A DNA stretch of 64,000 bases from Pseudogemmobacter hezensis (GTDB lineage Bacteria > Pseudomonadota > Alphaproteobacteria > Rhodobacterales > Rhodobacteraceae). This document shows positions 11,056-19,938 of the stretch, in pieces (the first letter of the stretch is position 1; each line of letters begins with the position of its first letter). The stretch spans positions 62,001 through 126,000 of the forward strand of contig NZ_JABJXT010000009.1 in NCBI RefSeq assembly GCF_013155295.1. Reading direction: 5' to 3'. The notes under the pieces were generated by a model. The model searched no databases, was not told the DNA's origin, and saw only the letters and a program-made list of their open reading frames with translations. Position numbers and translations under genes: made by a program.

Positions 11056-11271
11056 GGCGGATCAGCGAGACAGATCAGCAGGCGAAGTCCTCAGCCAACA
11101 AATGCGCGCCCGCATAAGGGCGTGCAGGATTTGCACGGATCTGATTTCGACGCGGCCAGGATCTGCGGCCGAGGTCTTTCCCTGATGCACTATGCCTCAG
11201 CCAAAACAATATGCCAGCGGCACCAATGGTTTGCTTGTTCAAAGCGGCGTCATTTTGAGGGAGTTATCAAG

Positions 11272-11347
11272 TGGTGCCCGGAGACGGATTTGAACCGCCG
11301 ACACGCGGATTTTCAATCCGCTGCTCTACCAACTGAGCTATCCGGGC
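11272..11347 (-). tRNA. tRNA-Phe (GAA)
   Basis: A complete 76-nt cloverleaf on the minus strand with the 3' CCA encoded. The acceptor stem pairs GCCCGGA with TCCGGGC, the D arm carries AGCTCAGTTGGTAGAGC, the anticodon loop is TTGAAAA (anticodon GAA, phenylalanine), and the T arm contains GGTTCGAATCC. No gene follows it closely. tRNA genes are common integration sites, but no integrase lies beside this one. Confidence 0.97.
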
Positions 11348-11905
11348 ACCTTTGATGTGGGGGTGATACCCAAGCCTCAGGGCGGTGTCCAGAGGTAAAA
11401 AACAAATAAATGCATTGTCTTCGGAAGAATGATTGCCTGCCTGCCAGGATTGATCTCAGCCCGCACCAATACCCTGCCGTGATCCGCGCTGGAGTGATGC
11501 GCATCGCCCCTTGTCCTGCGGGCAGAGCGTCACTAAGTTCACCACTGGCGGGTGCTGCTCTTCGCGTGAGGGGTCCATAACCCAGTGGCCGATAAGCATA
11601 TGAATGGGGGCTGGCTCTGCCCGGATCCTGGTCCGGATACCTGGTTCCCACCTGAGACCTCTGGCTCTCGGGATATCGAGACCACCCACGGCCGCTGCGG
11701 GCCCGCCACCTGATTTCCCCGAGCATCTCTGAGAATGGCCTGCGTCTTTCGCCGTGCGTTTTCGCTGTGCCGCTGAAGGCGCACGGAAGATGCTCTATGA
11801 AAGGGGGCGATTATGAGGGGCGCTGAACACCGCGCGGTGCTGCGAGCGTGTCCCTGTCAGTGCCAGCGCAGAGAATCACCAAAACAGCCGGGGTCTGGAT
11901 TCGGA

Positions 11906-11966
11906 AGGTCTGCGTTCGGAACGTATGGGGGGGGCGGAGGTCTGCGTTCGGAGGTCTGCGTTCCGC
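11906..11966. repeat. 15-bp interspersed repeat, three copies
   Basis: AGGTCTGCGTTCGGA occurs at 11906-11920 and 11938-11952, and a close variant with CCG in place of CGG starts at 11952. A run of eight G lies between the first two. Function unknown. Confidence 0.65.
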
Positions 11967-11981
11967 CTGGCCGCAGGTATT

Positions 11982-12001
11982 CCCGGGCAGGGCTGCCCGG
12001 G
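11982..12001 (-). terminator. Hairpin downstream of grx4
   Basis: A 9-bp inverted repeat, CCCGGGCAG with its complement, begins 23 bp after the grx4 stop codon on the minus strand. There is no T-tract, so terminator function is tentative. Confidence 0.45.
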
Positions 12002-12024
12002 ACCAGTATTGTCCGCGCGGTCGT

Positions 12025-12384
12025 TTACGCGTTGGCTTCGCGGATTTTATCGGCGGCTTCTTTGTTAAAGCTGATGCCATTCTCGGTGAAAAGCGTGTCC
12101 AGCTCGCCCGAAAGCGTCATCTCGGTCACGATGTCACAGCCGCCGACGAACTCGCCTTTGACGTAAAGCTGCGGAATCGTGGGCCAGTCGGAAAAGTCTT
12201 TGATTCCCTGACGGATTTCGGCATCGGCCAGAACATTCACATCGAGATAGTCGATGCCCATATAGTTCAGCACCCCGGCCACCCGGCTGGAAAAGCCGCA
12301 TTGCGGCATGGTTTTGGTGCCCTTCATGAACAGCACCACGTCGTTCTTCTCAACCGTTTCGCGGATCTGATCCTGCGCGCTCAT
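12025..12384 (-). CDS. grxD: Monothiol glutaredoxin, Grx4 family
   Basis: A 119-residue class II monothiol glutaredoxin with the CGFS active site at residues 29-32 (MPQCGFS), the cis-proline segment WPTIPQLYV and the glutathione-binding GGCDIVTEM. Such proteins bind a bridging [2Fe-2S] cluster with glutathione and deliver clusters to targets or, with BolA partners, sense iron status. Its start overlaps the end of the 62-residue membrane protein gene (ATGA), and bolA lies just upstream. The three genes therefore form a probable operon whose two known products are expected to bind each other. Confidence 0.96.
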   Translation of the reverse strand: MSAQDQIRETVEKNDVVLFMKGTKTMPQCGFSSRVAGVLNYMGIDYLDVNVLADAEIRQGIKDFSDWPTIPQLYVKGEFVGGCDIVTEMTLSGELDTLFTENGISFNKEAADKIREANA

Positions 12385-12569
12385 ATCATTTCCCTCTTGC
12401 TTCGCCAGGCCTCAAGCCGGCGCATACGCAGCCAGTAGCTGCCGCCATATTTCAGAAATCCCCGCATATCGCGGCAATAGCCCAGCGGAGACAGCATCCG
12501 CAGGATGGCATCCACCAGCTGCAACAACGCCACCACAATCCGCAATATCAGATCGAAGATTTCGGACAT
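12381..12569 (-). CDS. Small membrane-associated protein between bolA and grx4
   Basis: A 62-residue hypothetical protein. The N-terminal part, [23 protein letters not shown], is a hydrophobic helix of about 22 residues. It is followed by an aromatic and basic cytoplasmic-looking tail ([18 protein letters not shown]). The stop codon overlaps the grx4 start and bolA ends 20 bp upstream, so it is cotranscribed with the Fe-S pair. I do not recognise a family. A role linked to the Grx4-BolA complex is only an inference from position. Confidence 0.75.
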   Translation of the reverse strand: MSEIFDLILRIVVALLQLVDAILRMLSPLGYCRDMRGFLKYGGSYWLRMRRLEAWRSKREMI

Positions 12570-12588
12570 TCGAAAATTACACCCGAAG

Positions 12589-12831
12589 CTACTCTGGCGC
12601 TTTCGTCGTCAGCGCCAGCGCGTGCAGATCGCCATGCGCGCCGTCCATCTTGCCTTTCAGGCTGGCATAGACGGCACGCTGTTGCTGCACCCGGTTCATG
12701 CTGCGAAAGCTTTCGTCGATCACTTCGGCGGCCCAGTGATTGCCGTCTCCGGCGAGGTCGGTAATGGTGATCTGGGCCTCGGGGAAGCTTTCCCGGATCA
12801 AAGCCTCAATATCCTTGCCTTCCATTGGCAT
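12589..12831 (-). CDS. bolA: BolA-family protein
   Basis: An 80-residue BolA-like protein. The fold is recognisable from the helix IEALIRESFPEAQITITDL, then GDGNHWAAEVIDESF, the RVQQQRAVYASL helix and the C-terminal HGDLHALALTTKAP. The conserved His residues in NHW and DLHAL are the expected cluster ligands in BolA-Grx heterodimers. A clear AAGGAG site lies 7 nt before the first ATG (12831), so this start is preferred to the second Met two codons on. It heads the small operon that ends with grx4. Confidence 0.93.
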   Translation of the reverse strand: MPMEGKDIEALIRESFPEAQITITDLAGDGNHWAAEVIDESFRSMNRVQQQRAVYASLKGKMDGAHGDLHALALTTKAPE

Positions 12832-12915
12832 CGGGCTGCTCCTTGCTCTTTCACCTAAGATGTATGCGCTGGCTGCGCGGCCCGCAAGGGATATGGCCCA
12901 AAGGCTGCAGGCGGG

Positions 12916-13380
12916 TTACGCCTGCAATGCACGCCATTCCGGTGCCAGCATCGCCAGCGCGTCGCAATCGACCCAGGTGCCGTTTCGCTTCCAGCACTGG
13001 CGCATATTGCCCTCATGGGTAAAGCCTGCGCCGAGGAAGGTTTTCAGCGCCACCGGATTGTCGAAAACCACGTCGCACATGATCCGATGGGCGTTATAGC
13101 TGCCGAAGAGCAGATCAGTGACCGCACGGATCAGCCGGGGGCCGTCGCCTTTGCCAGGCTCTGTCACCGTCAGATTGTCGAGATACCAGACCTGGTCGTA
13201 AAGCATGCGCAGGGTGGCGATGCCGTTGCAGTCTGCGCCTTCGGCGATCAGGATCAGGCAGTCCTGATCATCCAGCATCGCGGTCAGCTCTGCCATGCCC
13301 TTGTCCATAAGGGCCTGCGGGTGGGCCCGGATCAGCAGGTCCACCCGTTCAAGATCAGCCTCTGTCGCCTTGCGGATCAA
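12916..13380 (-). CDS. GNAT-family N-acetyltransferase
   Basis: A 154-residue GNAT acetyltransferase. The N-terminal [20 protein letters not shown] is the usual first strand and helix. [27 protein letters not shown] carries the acetyl-CoA pyrophosphate-loop region in a degenerate form (GKGDGPRL). The C-terminal [19 protein letters not shown] is typical of GNAT ends. The substrate is unknown. The ATG overlaps the purL stop codon (ATGA at 13377-13380), so the gene is translationally coupled to purL, although nothing in it points to purine metabolism. Confidence 0.85.
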   Translation of the reverse strand: MIRKATEADLERVDLLIRAHPQALMDKGMAELTAMLDDQDCLILIAEGADCNGIATLRMLYDQVWYLDNLTVTEPGKGDGPRLIRAVTDLLFGSYNAHRIMCDVVFDNPVALKTFLGAGFTHEGNMRQCWKRNGTWVDCDALAMLAPEWRALQA

Positions 13381-15551
13381 AGGCCCACGGCTTTGGCAAA
13401 GGCACCGCGATAAAGCGCTGACAGCTCAGCCAGCGGTGCGCTGTCCTGGCCAAGGGTGACGCTGTCGCCGCCGAAGCTGCCGATGCGGGCCACCGCAACG
13501 CCTGCGGTAAGGGCGGCGGCCTCGATCTGGGCTGCGGCGCTTTCGCGCACCGCCAGCAGATAGCGGGCCTGATCTTCGCCAAAGAGCGCCGAGGTATCGC
13601 CCGGGATCAGCGTGATGCCGACGCCTGCATCCTCGGCCATCTCAAAGGCTGCCAGCGCAAGGCCGCCATCGCCCAGATCCGATGCCGCAACGATCTGGCG
13701 GCGCTGCGCACGGACGAAATCGCCGTTTTTCTTTTCGGCGGCCAGATCGACCGAGGGCGCATCGCCGCGTTCATCGCCAAAGGCCTCGGCCAGCAGCGCC
13801 GACTGGCCCAGGTGGCCGAAGGTCTCGCCGATCAGCAGCGCCACATCGCCCGCCTGGGGCTTGCCGCAGATCAGATCGTCCAGCGAGGCAAGGATCCCCA
13901 CCGCGCCGATGGTCGGCGTCGGCAGGATGCCCGAGCCGTCGGTCTCATTATACAAGGACACGTTGCCCGAGACGATCGGCATATCCAGCGCCGAGACAGC
14001 CTCGCCGATGCCTTTGATCGCGCCGACGAACTGGCCCATGATCTCGGGCTTTTCGGGGTTGCCGAAGTTCATATTGTCGGTCGTGGCCAGCGGCAGGGCG
14101 CCCATGGCGGTCAGGTTGCGGTAAGCCTCGGCCACGGCCTGCTTGCCGCCCTCAAAGGGGTTTGCCTTGACGTAGCGCGGCGTCACATCCGAGGTGAAGG
14201 CCAGCGCTTTCGAGGTTCCGTGAACGCGCACGACGCCTGCGGGCAGGCCCGGGGTCACGACGGTATCGGCACCGACCTGGCTGTCGTATTGCTCAAACAC
14301 CCAGCCTTTATGGGCGTAATTCGGGCTGCCGATCAGCACTCTCAGCCCCTCAATCGCGCCGATATGCGGCACGGCGCCAAGGGGTTCGGCCTTCGGCGTC
14401 TCAACCCAGGGGCGGTTGTATTCCGGCGCAGAGGACGACAGCTTCGACAGCTGGATATCGGCCTTGATCTCATTTCCGTGCAGGATCAGGAAACGGTCTT
14501 CCGGGATCGTCTCGCCGACGATGGCAAAGTCGAGATCCCATTTCACGAAGATCGCCCGCGCCACGTCTTCCAGCTCGGGGTTCAGCACCATGAGCATGCG
14601 CTCCTGGCTTTCCGACAGCATCATCTCATAGGCGGTCATATTGGTTTCGCGCTGCGGCACCTGGTCCAGCTGCAGCTTGATGCCAAGGCCACCCTTGTCG
14701 CCCATCTCAACCGCCGAACAGGTCAGGCCAGCCGCGCCCATGTCCTGGATCGAGATCACCGCGCCGGTCTGCATCAGCTCAAGGCAGGCTTCCAGCAGGC
14801 GTTTCTCGGTGAAGGGGTCGCCGACCTGAACGGTGGGGCGTTTTTCCTCGATGGTGTCGTCAAACTCGGCCGAGGCCATGGTCGCGCCGCCAACGCCGTC
14901 ACGGCCGGTTTTCGCGCCAAGGTAAACCACCGGCATGCCGACGCCCGAGGCCGCCGAGTAGAAGATCTTGTCGGTATCCGCCAGGCCCGCTGCGAAAGCG
15001 TTCACAAGGCAGTTGCCGTTGTAGGATTTGTGGAAGCGCACTTCGCCGCCAACCGTCGGCACGCCGAAAGCATTGCCGTAGGAACCAACGCCCTCAACCA
15101 CACCTTTGACCAGATGCGCGGTCTTGTGGTGGGACGGCAGGCCGAACGAGAGCGCATTCATCGCAGCGATCGGCCGCGCACCCATGGTGAAGACGTCGCG
15201 CAGGATGCCGCCGACGCCGGTCGCGGCGCCCTGATGCGGCTCGATGTAAGAGGGGTGGTTGTGGCTTTCCATCTTGAAGATGACCGCCTGGCCATCACCG
15301 ATATCCACCACGCCCGCGTTTTCACCCGGGCCGCAGATCACTTGCGGGCCGGTCGTGGGCAGGGTGCGCAGCCAGACTTTCGACGATTTATAGGAACAAT
15401 GCTCGTTCCACATTGCCGAGAAGATGCCCAATTCGGTGAAGCTGGGCTCGCGGCCGAGGATCTCAAGCAGGCGGGTATATTCGTCAGGCTTGATCCCATG
15501 CGAGGCGATCAGCTCCGGGGTGATGGCGGGTTCGCGTGCGGCAACGGTCAT
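13377..15551 (-). CDS. purL: Phosphoribosylformylglycinamidine synthase subunit PurL
   Basis: A 724-residue small-type PurL, the ATP-dependent subunit of FGAM synthase in purine biosynthesis. Small PurL acts with separate PurS and PurQ, which are not in the window. Conserved blocks include [15 protein letters not shown], the metal-binding [41 protein letters not shown], the second-half [10 protein letters not shown] and [15 protein letters not shown]. The start is at [16 protein letters not shown] minus-strand hairpin with a T-tract at about 15789-15815 separates purL from anything further upstream. The GNAT gene overlaps its stop codon. Confidence 0.98.
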   Translation of the reverse strand: MTVAAREPAITPELIASHGIKPDEYTRLLEILGREPSFTELGIFSAMWNEHCSYKSSKVWLRTLPTTGPQVICGPGENAGVVDIGDGQAVIFKMESHNHPSYIEPHQGAATGVGGILRDVFTMGARPIAAMNALSFGLPSHHKTAHLVKGVVEGVGSYGNAFGVPTVGGEVRFHKSYNGNCLVNAFAAGLADTDKIFYSAASGVGMPVVYLGAKTGRDGVGGATMASAEFDDTIEEKRPTVQVGDPFTEKRLLEACLELMQTGAVISIQDMGAAGLTCSAVEMGDKGGLGIKLQLDQVPQRETNMTAYEMMLSESQERMLMVLNPELEDVARAIFVKWDLDFAIVGETIPEDRFLILHGNEIKADIQLSKLSSSAPEYNRPWVETPKAEPLGAVPHIGAIEGLRVLIGSPNYAHKGWVFEQYDSQVGADTVVTPGLPAGVVRVHGTSKALAFTSDVTPRYVKANPFEGGKQAVAEAYRNLTAMGALPLATTDNMNFGNPEKPEIMGQFVGAIKGIGEAVSALDMPIVSGNVSLYNETDGSGILPTPTIGAVGILASLDDLICGKPQAGDVALLIGETFGHLGQSALLAEAFGDERGDAPSVDLAAEKKNGDFVRAQRRQIVAASDLGDGGLALAAFEMAEDAGVGITLIPGDTSALFGEDQARYLLAVRESAAAQIEAAALTAGVAVARIGSFGGDSVTLGQDSAPLAELSALYRGAFAKAVGL

Positions 15552-15786
15552 GATCTGGCCTCCGGGTCTGCAGTTTGCTCTGCGCTATGCGGGAAATCTG
15601 AGCGGGAAATCTGCGGGCGTCATATTGCATGCGGGGCGATTGGGGAAGGGCTCTGCCGGCACTGATGCAGGATAATACGAGCGGGCCGCGCAGTATTGCC
15701 GAAAGCAGGGCGTGGCCCCGGCCCGTAGAGCTGCGCGCGAATGCGATTCGTGCATGCCTGGGACGGGCGCGGTCTGCTAGCACAGA
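15552..15786. other. purL leader/promoter region
   Basis: Upstream region of purL, 235 bp. I looked for a purine riboswitch or PurR-like palindrome and saw neither; only unremarkable GC-rich sequence with weak inverted repeats. Confidence 0.4.
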
Positions 15787-15868
15787 ACAAAAAAAAGGCC
15801 GAGCAAAGCTCGGCCCAAGTCCAACAGGGAGGTATGAGGGCGAACAGGTTGCCCTGATCAGCGCCTCG
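15787..15868 (-). ncRNA. Candidate small RNA upstream of purL (RpoH-like promoter)
   Basis: On the minus strand a complete small transcription unit can be read where no protein gene lies. The promoter candidate is CTTGCAT at 15904-15898, then 13 bp, then CCCATAAAT ending at 15876, which resembles heat-shock sigma consensus (CTTGAAA, then CCCATnT). About 80 nt further on is a strong intrinsic terminator: GGCCGAGC/GCTCGGCC with a 3-nt loop (15815-15797) and eight T (15796-15789). Between them is a small AGGGC/GCCCT stem-loop and an unpaired ACCTCCCTGTTGG. That pyrimidine-rich stretch resembles the anti-Shine-Dalgarno motifs of alphaproteobacterial small RNAs. The start site is an estimate. The alternative is a distant terminator for the LysR gene 400 bp upstream. 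Confidence 0.5.
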
Positions 15869-15874
15869 TAGCCT

Positions 15875-15904
15875 GATTTATGGGCTGTTTATAAATTATG
15901 CAAG
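15875..15904 (-). promoter_or_regulatory. RpoH-type promoter candidate for the small RNA
   Basis: On the minus strand, CTTGCAT is followed after 13 bp by CCCATAAAT. The same bases can also be read as a weak housekeeping promoter, TTGCAT-N17-TAAATC. The heat-shock reading fits its consensus better in the -10 element. Confidence 0.45.
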
Positions 15905-16219
15905 TGCAGCAATGTCGCAGGTCGGGCAATGCTGCTATGCGCGGATCGCATGGCTGGAGGGGCGGGATGTTTGCGGTAACGCCGCAGGGCAGGAAAGGCG
16001 CAGAAAAAGCGGGGGGCGGGGCCAGTCTTCGCCAGCCTCTGCCTTCCTCTGGCTGTCCTGAACACTTCTGGTCGGCGCAAGAGGGCTGAGCGCTGCGATA
16101 CCTCTCCGGCTCTGTATGGGGGCATGCCCAGGATCTGAACGGCGGCAAGGGCTGCGCCGCGGCAGAAACCGCGGGCCCGCAGCCCCTGAGGTCCGCAATA
16201 CAGCCGAAACAGAGAGGCC
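15905..16219. other. Intergenic sequence after the LysR gene
   Basis: About 315 bp between the LysR stop codon and the small-RNA promoter. GC-rich; no convincing gene, operator or terminator seen. Confidence 0.4.
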
Positions 16220-17113
16220 TCAGCTGCCGTGGCTGCGGCGGAAGGTTGAGATTTCCTCGGTCACGAAATCGCGAAAGGCTGCGACGCGTTTTGAGTGCCG
16301 CAATTCCTCGGGATAGGCCAGAAACACCGGCACTTCGCCCGATTCGACATCGGCCAGAACGCGCACCAGATGTGGGTTCTCTTCGGTCGTGTAATCCGGC
16401 AGCACCCCGATGCCGAGATGGTTGATCACGCCCTGCTGCACACCGAAGTAATTGTTCACATGCAGCGTCGAGGGGATGTCATGGGCCATGATCTCCTGGA
16501 CCAGCCGCGCTCCTGCCGCCACCTGCGGTGTGCCGGGGTGCTGACAGATCAGGCGGTGCTGGCCCATATCGGCCATGGTCTGCGGCGTGCCGTGCCGCGC
16601 CAGGTATTCCGGCGTTGCATAAAGGCGCATGCGGATATTCATCAGACGGCGGCGGATCAGATCGGCCTGGCTCGGCTCTTTCATGCGGATCGCGACATCG
16701 GCCTCGCGCATCGGCAGATCGAGGACGCGCTCTTCCAGCATCAGGTCGATCTTCAGCGCCGGGAATTTCTCATAAAGCCGCGCCAGACGTGGCGCCAGCC
16801 AGAGCGTTCCGAACCCCATGGTGGTGGTCACGCGCAATTCGCCGAAAACCTCATCCTCGCTGTCGCGGATGCGGGCGGCGGCGGCATCAAGGCGCTTGGC
16901 CATGGCCTGGGTGGCCTCGAACAGCAATTCACCCTGTTCGGTCAGGATCAGGCCGCGGGCATGGCGGTGGAACAGCGTCACATCAAGGCTTTCTTCCAGC
17001 GCGCGGATCTGGCGGCTGACGGCGGATTGCGACAGATGCAGCACCTCACCCGCATGGGTCAGGCTGCCTTTGTCGGCCACCGCGTGGAAAATTCTCAGCT
17101 TGTCCCAGTCCAT
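16220..17113 (-). CDS. LysR-family transcriptional regulator
   Basis: A 297-residue LysR-type regulator. The N-terminal winged helix-turn-helix, residues 4-63, contains the typical GSLTHAGEVLHLSQSAVSRQIRALEESLDVTLFHR. It is followed by a LysR substrate-binding domain starting near residue 90 (ELRVTTTMGFGTLWLAPRL). The regulated genes and effector are unknown. It is divergent from murI across 243 bp, which contain a TTGCT-GT-AGCAA inverted repeat 73-84 bp upstream of its start that could be its own operator. This is a different subfamily from the LysR protein at 30 kb. Confidence 0.9.
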   Translation of the reverse strand: MDWDKLRIFHAVADKGSLTHAGEVLHLSQSAVSRQIRALEESLDVTLFHRHARGLILTEQGELLFEATQAMAKRLDAAAARIRDSEDEVFGELRVTTTMGFGTLWLAPRLARLYEKFPALKIDLMLEERVLDLPMREADVAIRMKEPSQADLIRRRLMNIRMRLYATPEYLARHGTPQTMADMGQHRLICQHPGTPQVAAGARLVQEIMAHDIPSTLHVNNYFGVQQGVINHLGIGVLPDYTTEENPHLVRVLADVESGEVPVFLAYPEELRHSKRVAAFRDFVTEEISTFRRSHGS

Positions 17114-17185
17114 GTCTCAATGCCCTTCCATTCGCGCCGGACCATAGCACAAGCCATGCAGCAGAGGAAAACCAGATCACGCAAT

Positions 17186-17197
17186 TTTGCTGTAGCA
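17186..17197. promoter_or_regulatory. Inverted repeat in LysR-murI intergenic region
   Basis: TTGCTGTAGCAA, two 5-bp arms around 2 bp, lies upstream of the divergent LysR gene. Its position suits an autoregulatory LysR site, but it is short and could be chance. Confidence 0.3.
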
Positions 17198-17356
17198 ATG
17201 GGGATTTGGCAGGAATGTCACGCCAGAGGCCCTGGCAAGCCTTTCGTGGCGCTGCGGTTGTGCCTATGATTGCAGCAAAGAGCGGTGAAATCCGCTATGG
17301 GGGAGGGCGCGTTTCGGCCCCATCCCGGTCAGGCAAGCACGTGAGAGGGCAGGCAG

Positions 17357-18169
17357 ATGGCGGTAGGCGTATTTGATTCGGGCTTGGGCGGGCTGACGGT
17401 GCTGGATGCGCTGGTCAAAAAACTGCCCGATGTGCCCTTTGTCTATTTCGGCGACAATGCGCATGCGCCTTATGGGGTGCGGACGGCGGATGACATTTTC
17501 GCCCTGACCTGCGCCGCGACCGAGCGTCTTTGGGCTGAGGGCTGCGATCTGGTGATTCTGGCCTGCAATACCGCCTCGGCTGCGGCGCTGCGGCGGATGC
17601 AGGAACATTGGCTGCCCGCCGACAAGCGGGTGCTGGGGGTCTTCGTGCCGCTGATCGAGGCGCTGACCGAACGGCAATGGGGCGACAACTCGCCCCCGCG
17701 CGAGGTGACGGTGAAGCATGTGGCACTGTTTGCCACGCCCGCGACCGTGTCGAGCCGGGCCTTCCAGCGCGAGTTGGCGTTCCGCGCGATTGGCGTCGAT
17801 GTCGAGGCGCAGCCCTGTGGCGGTGTGGTCGATGCGATCGAGCAGGGCGATGAGATCCTGGCGGATGCGCTGGTGCGCAGCCATGTCGAGGCGCTGAAAC
17901 GGCGGATGCCCGCGCCAGAGGCGGCGATCCTTGGCTGCACCCATTACCCGCTGATGGAAAAGACCTTCCAGGAGGCGCTTGGCCCGCAGGTCAAAGTCTA
18001 TAGCCAGGCGCGGCTGGTTGCAGACAGCCTCTCGGATTACCTGGCGCGGCGGCCCGAGTTTCTGGGTTCGGGGCGCGAAAGCAAGTTCCTGACCACGGGC
18101 GATCCGGTCTCGGTCAGCGCCCATGCCACCCAGTTCCTGCGCCGGGGCATCCGGTTTGAAAAGGCCTGA
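17357..18169 (+). CDS. murI: Glutamate racemase
   Basis: A 270-residue racemase that makes D-glutamate for peptidoglycan. It begins with the family motif [19 protein letters not shown]. The two catalytic cysteines are in [11 protein letters not shown] and [11 protein letters not shown], and the substrate-binding [11 protein letters not shown] is also present. The ATG at 17357 follows GAGGGCAGGCAG. A strong intrinsic terminator lies 45 bp after the stop codon, so the gene is monocistronic. Confidence 0.97.
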   Translation: MAVGVFDSGLGGLTVLDALVKKLPDVPFVYFGDNAHAPYGVRTADDIFALTCAATERLWAEGCDLVILACNTASAAALRRMQEHWLPADKRVLGVFVPLIEALTERQWGDNSPPREVTVKHVALFATPATVSSRAFQRELAFRAIGVDVEAQPCGGVVDAIEQGDEILADALVRSHVEALKRRMPAPEAAILGCTHYPLMEKTFQEALGPQVKVYSQARLVADSLSDYLARRPEFLGSGRESKFLTTGDPVSVSAHATQFLRRGIRFEKA

Positions 18170-18213
18170 CAGGGAGTGATCCGGGCTGATGCTGCTTGCC
18201 CTTCAATAAAATC

Positions 18214-18241
18214 AGCCGCCCCTTTCGGGGGCGGCTTTTTT
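18214..18241 (+). terminator. Intrinsic terminator after murI
   Basis: An AGCCGCCCC stem with its complement closes a 5-nt TTTCG loop and is followed by six T. It lies between convergent murI and the thiE-like gene. Confidence 0.9.
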
Positions 18242-18269
18242 CGTGGCCGTCGCGGGGAATGGGTTTGGG

Positions 18270-18890
18270 TCAGCCAAGCGGCGCGATCAGCGCCTGCAGT
18301 GCCGCCAGCGGATCCTCGGCCGACCAGATCTCTTCGCCAATGGCGAAATGGTCGGTCACCGGGCCAAAGCGGGTGATCAGCTCTGTGGTCAGCGCGCCCT
18401 CGGCGATAACCGGCACCTCGATCATCTCAGACCACCACTGGAACAGATCCCAGTCTGCACGGCTGCCATCGCCCAGGCTGCTTTCGCCCACCGGGCCAAA
18501 GGCGACGTAATCGGCCCCGGCTTCGGCGGCATTGATGCCCTCATGCCGGGTCGCGCCGCAAAAGGCGCCGATGATCGCATCTGCGCCCAGATCCTTGCGG
18601 GCCTTGCGCAGCGAGCGCGCGCCATCGGTCAGATGCACGCCGTCAAGGCCATGCGGCTCGACCAGCAGCAGGTGGTTCTCGATCACCACGGGCACGTCGC
18701 GGCGATGGGCGACATCGCGGCAGATATCGGCGGCGAGGCCCAGGTCATCGGTGTTGCGGGTGGCCAGCGAGATGCGCAGGCAGGCGATCTCAACCGTATC
18801 CAGCACGCGGGCCAGCTGGTCGGGGAAAAGATCGGTCTGGAAGCTCGGGGGCGTGATCAGATTGATCTGCGGGCGGTCTTCTGCGGACAT
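18270..18890 (-). CDS. Thiamine phosphate synthase/TenI-like TIM-barrel protein
   Basis: A 206-residue ThiE/TenI-family protein. Visible blocks are LRISLATRNTDD near residue 40, DVPVVIENHLLL, DGVHLTDGARSLRKARKDLG and the phosphate-binding GADYVAFGPVGESSLGDG. ThiE joins the thiazole and pyrimidine halves of thiamine; TenI relatives aromatise the thiazole. The ThiE pattern KxxN/DR is not obvious here, so the catalytic role is less sure than the fold. No other thi gene is nearby and no TPP riboswitch is visible upstream. A good GGAGG lies before the ATG at 18890. Confidence 0.75.
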   Translation of the reverse strand: MSAEDRPQINLITPPSFQTDLFPDQLARVLDTVEIACLRISLATRNTDDLGLAADICRDVAHRRDVPVVIENHLLLVEPHGLDGVHLTDGARSLRKARKDLGADAIIGAFCGATRHEGINAAEAGADYVAFGPVGESSLGDGSRADWDLFQWWSEMIEVPVIAEGALTTELITRFGPVTDHFAIGEEIWSAEDPLAALQALIAPLG

Positions 18891-18950
18891 TTCGGGCCTC
18901 CGGCTGCTGTGTCGGGGCGGGCTGTAGCAGCGTTTGCGGGTTTTGGCTAC

Positions 18951-19006
18951 GGGGTAGGCCGTGCGGGGTAGGCCGTGCGGGGTGGGCTGTGCGGGGTAGG
19001 CCGTGC
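18951..19006. repeat. 14-bp tandem repeat, four units
   Basis: GGGGTAGGCCGTGC occurs perfectly at 18951, 18965 and 18993, and once with two substitutions at 18979. It lies between the divergent thiE-like gene and trmJ, in non-coding DNA. The unit length suggests slippage-prone minisatellite sequence. Confidence 0.9.
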
Positions 19007-19149
19007 CGTTGCATATGGCGGGCAGGGCGGTTTTGTTTCCTCCGCCCGATTTGCCCGCTCGCCATTTGCCCGCTCCGCCATTTGCTTGTTACCGGGGGCC
19101 ATGCAGGGTATCGGGGCGCGGAACCTGCACTTAGGGAATGGGCCCGCGA

Positions 19150-19938
19150 ATGGCAAAGGCTGAGATGATTGATCCGGTGGTCGTGCTGGTGCGCCCGCAG
19201 ATGGGCGAGAATATCGGCGCGGCGGCGCGGGCGATGCTGAATTTCGGCCTTGACCGGATGCGCATCGTAGATCCGCGTGACGGCTGGCCGAACCCGAAAG
19301 CCAATGCGATGGCCAGCGGCGCGGGGCGGGTGCTGGATCACGCGGGGATTTTCGCGGATGTCGCGGGCGCGGTGGCAGATTGCGATTTCGTCTTTGCGAC
19401 CACGGCCCGCTCGCGCGAGCTGGTCAAGGAAATCGTCACGCCAGAGCGGGCGATGGCCATGGCGCGTGAGATGGGGGCGCAGGGCAAGAAGATCGGCATC
19501 CTCTTTGGCCCCGAACGCGCCGGGCTGGAAAACGCCGATCTGATCCACGCCAATGCCATCGTCACCGTGCCCGTCAACCCAGAGTTCTTTTCGCTGAACC
19601 TTGGCCAGTCGGTCCTGCTGCTGGCCTATGAATGGGGCCGCCAGGGCTCGGCGGTGCCAGACAGCGTGATGGGCCTTGCCCGCACGGAAATGGCCAGCCG
19701 CGAAGAAGTGCAGCGCCTTGGCGATCATTATGAGACCCGGCTGGAAGAGGCGGGGTTTTTCTTCCCGCCGACCAAGGCCGATGGCATGCGGCTGAACCTG
19801 CGCAATATGTGGAGCAGACTGGCCCTGACCCGGGCTGAGGTGCAGACCCTGCATGGCATGCTGCGCCAGATCCTGTTTCGCAAGGGCCAGGCCGCAGACC
19901 CGCCGAATGGGAACCCGCCGCCCGGCGCAGAGGGCTGA
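19150..19938 (+). CDS. trmJ: tRNA (cytidine/uridine-2'-O-)-methyltransferase TrmJ-like
   Basis: A 262-residue SpoU-family methyltransferase. VVLVRPQMGENIGAAARAMLNFGL is the family N terminus with the catalytic Arg region. The knotted SAM site is read from GILFGPERAGLENADL and NPEFFSLNLGQSVLLLAYEW. TrmJ methylates the 2'-oxygen of position 32 in certain tRNAs; that target is inferred from the family. An earlier ATG at 19138 is possible, but AGGGA at 19133-19137 is spaced for the ATG at 19150. The C terminus ends with a Pro/Gly-rich tail. Confidence 0.87.
   Translation: MAKAEMIDPVVVLVRPQMGENIGAAARAMLNFGLDRMRIVDPRDGWPNPKANAMASGAGRVLDHAGIFADVAGAVADCDFVFATTARSRELVKEIVTPERAMAMAREMGAQGKKIGILFGPERAGLENADLIHANAIVTVPVNPEFFSLNLGQSVLLLAYEWGRQGSAVPDSVMGLARTEMASREEVQRLGDHYETRLEEAGFFFPPTKADGMRLNLRNMWSRLALTRAEVQTLHGMLRQILFRKGQAADPPNGNPPPGAEG

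Larger units (their letters stand above)
11348..12024. other. Long intergenic region between tRNA-Phe and grx4
   Basis: About 680 bp without a recognisable gene. Short frames on both strands are Arg-, Ser- and Pro-rich with no family similarity. It contains a short dispersed repeat (11906-11966) and a GC hairpin beyond the grx4 stop codon (11982-12001). It could be decayed sequence at a former tRNA-linked insertion, but no integrase or att duplication is visible. Confidence 0.45.

Noticed and set aside
11272-12024. Genomic island or prophage at tRNA-Phe
   Set aside because: No integrase, phage or transposase gene and no visible duplicate of the tRNA end; only gene-free sequence.
15552-15786. 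Purine riboswitch or PurR operator in the purL leader
   Set aside because: Neither the conserved riboswitch core nor a clear palindrome is visible.
18891-19149. TPP riboswitch in front of the thiE-like gene
   Set aside because: No CUGAGA-type conserved core was seen; the region is occupied by the 14-bp tandem repeat.
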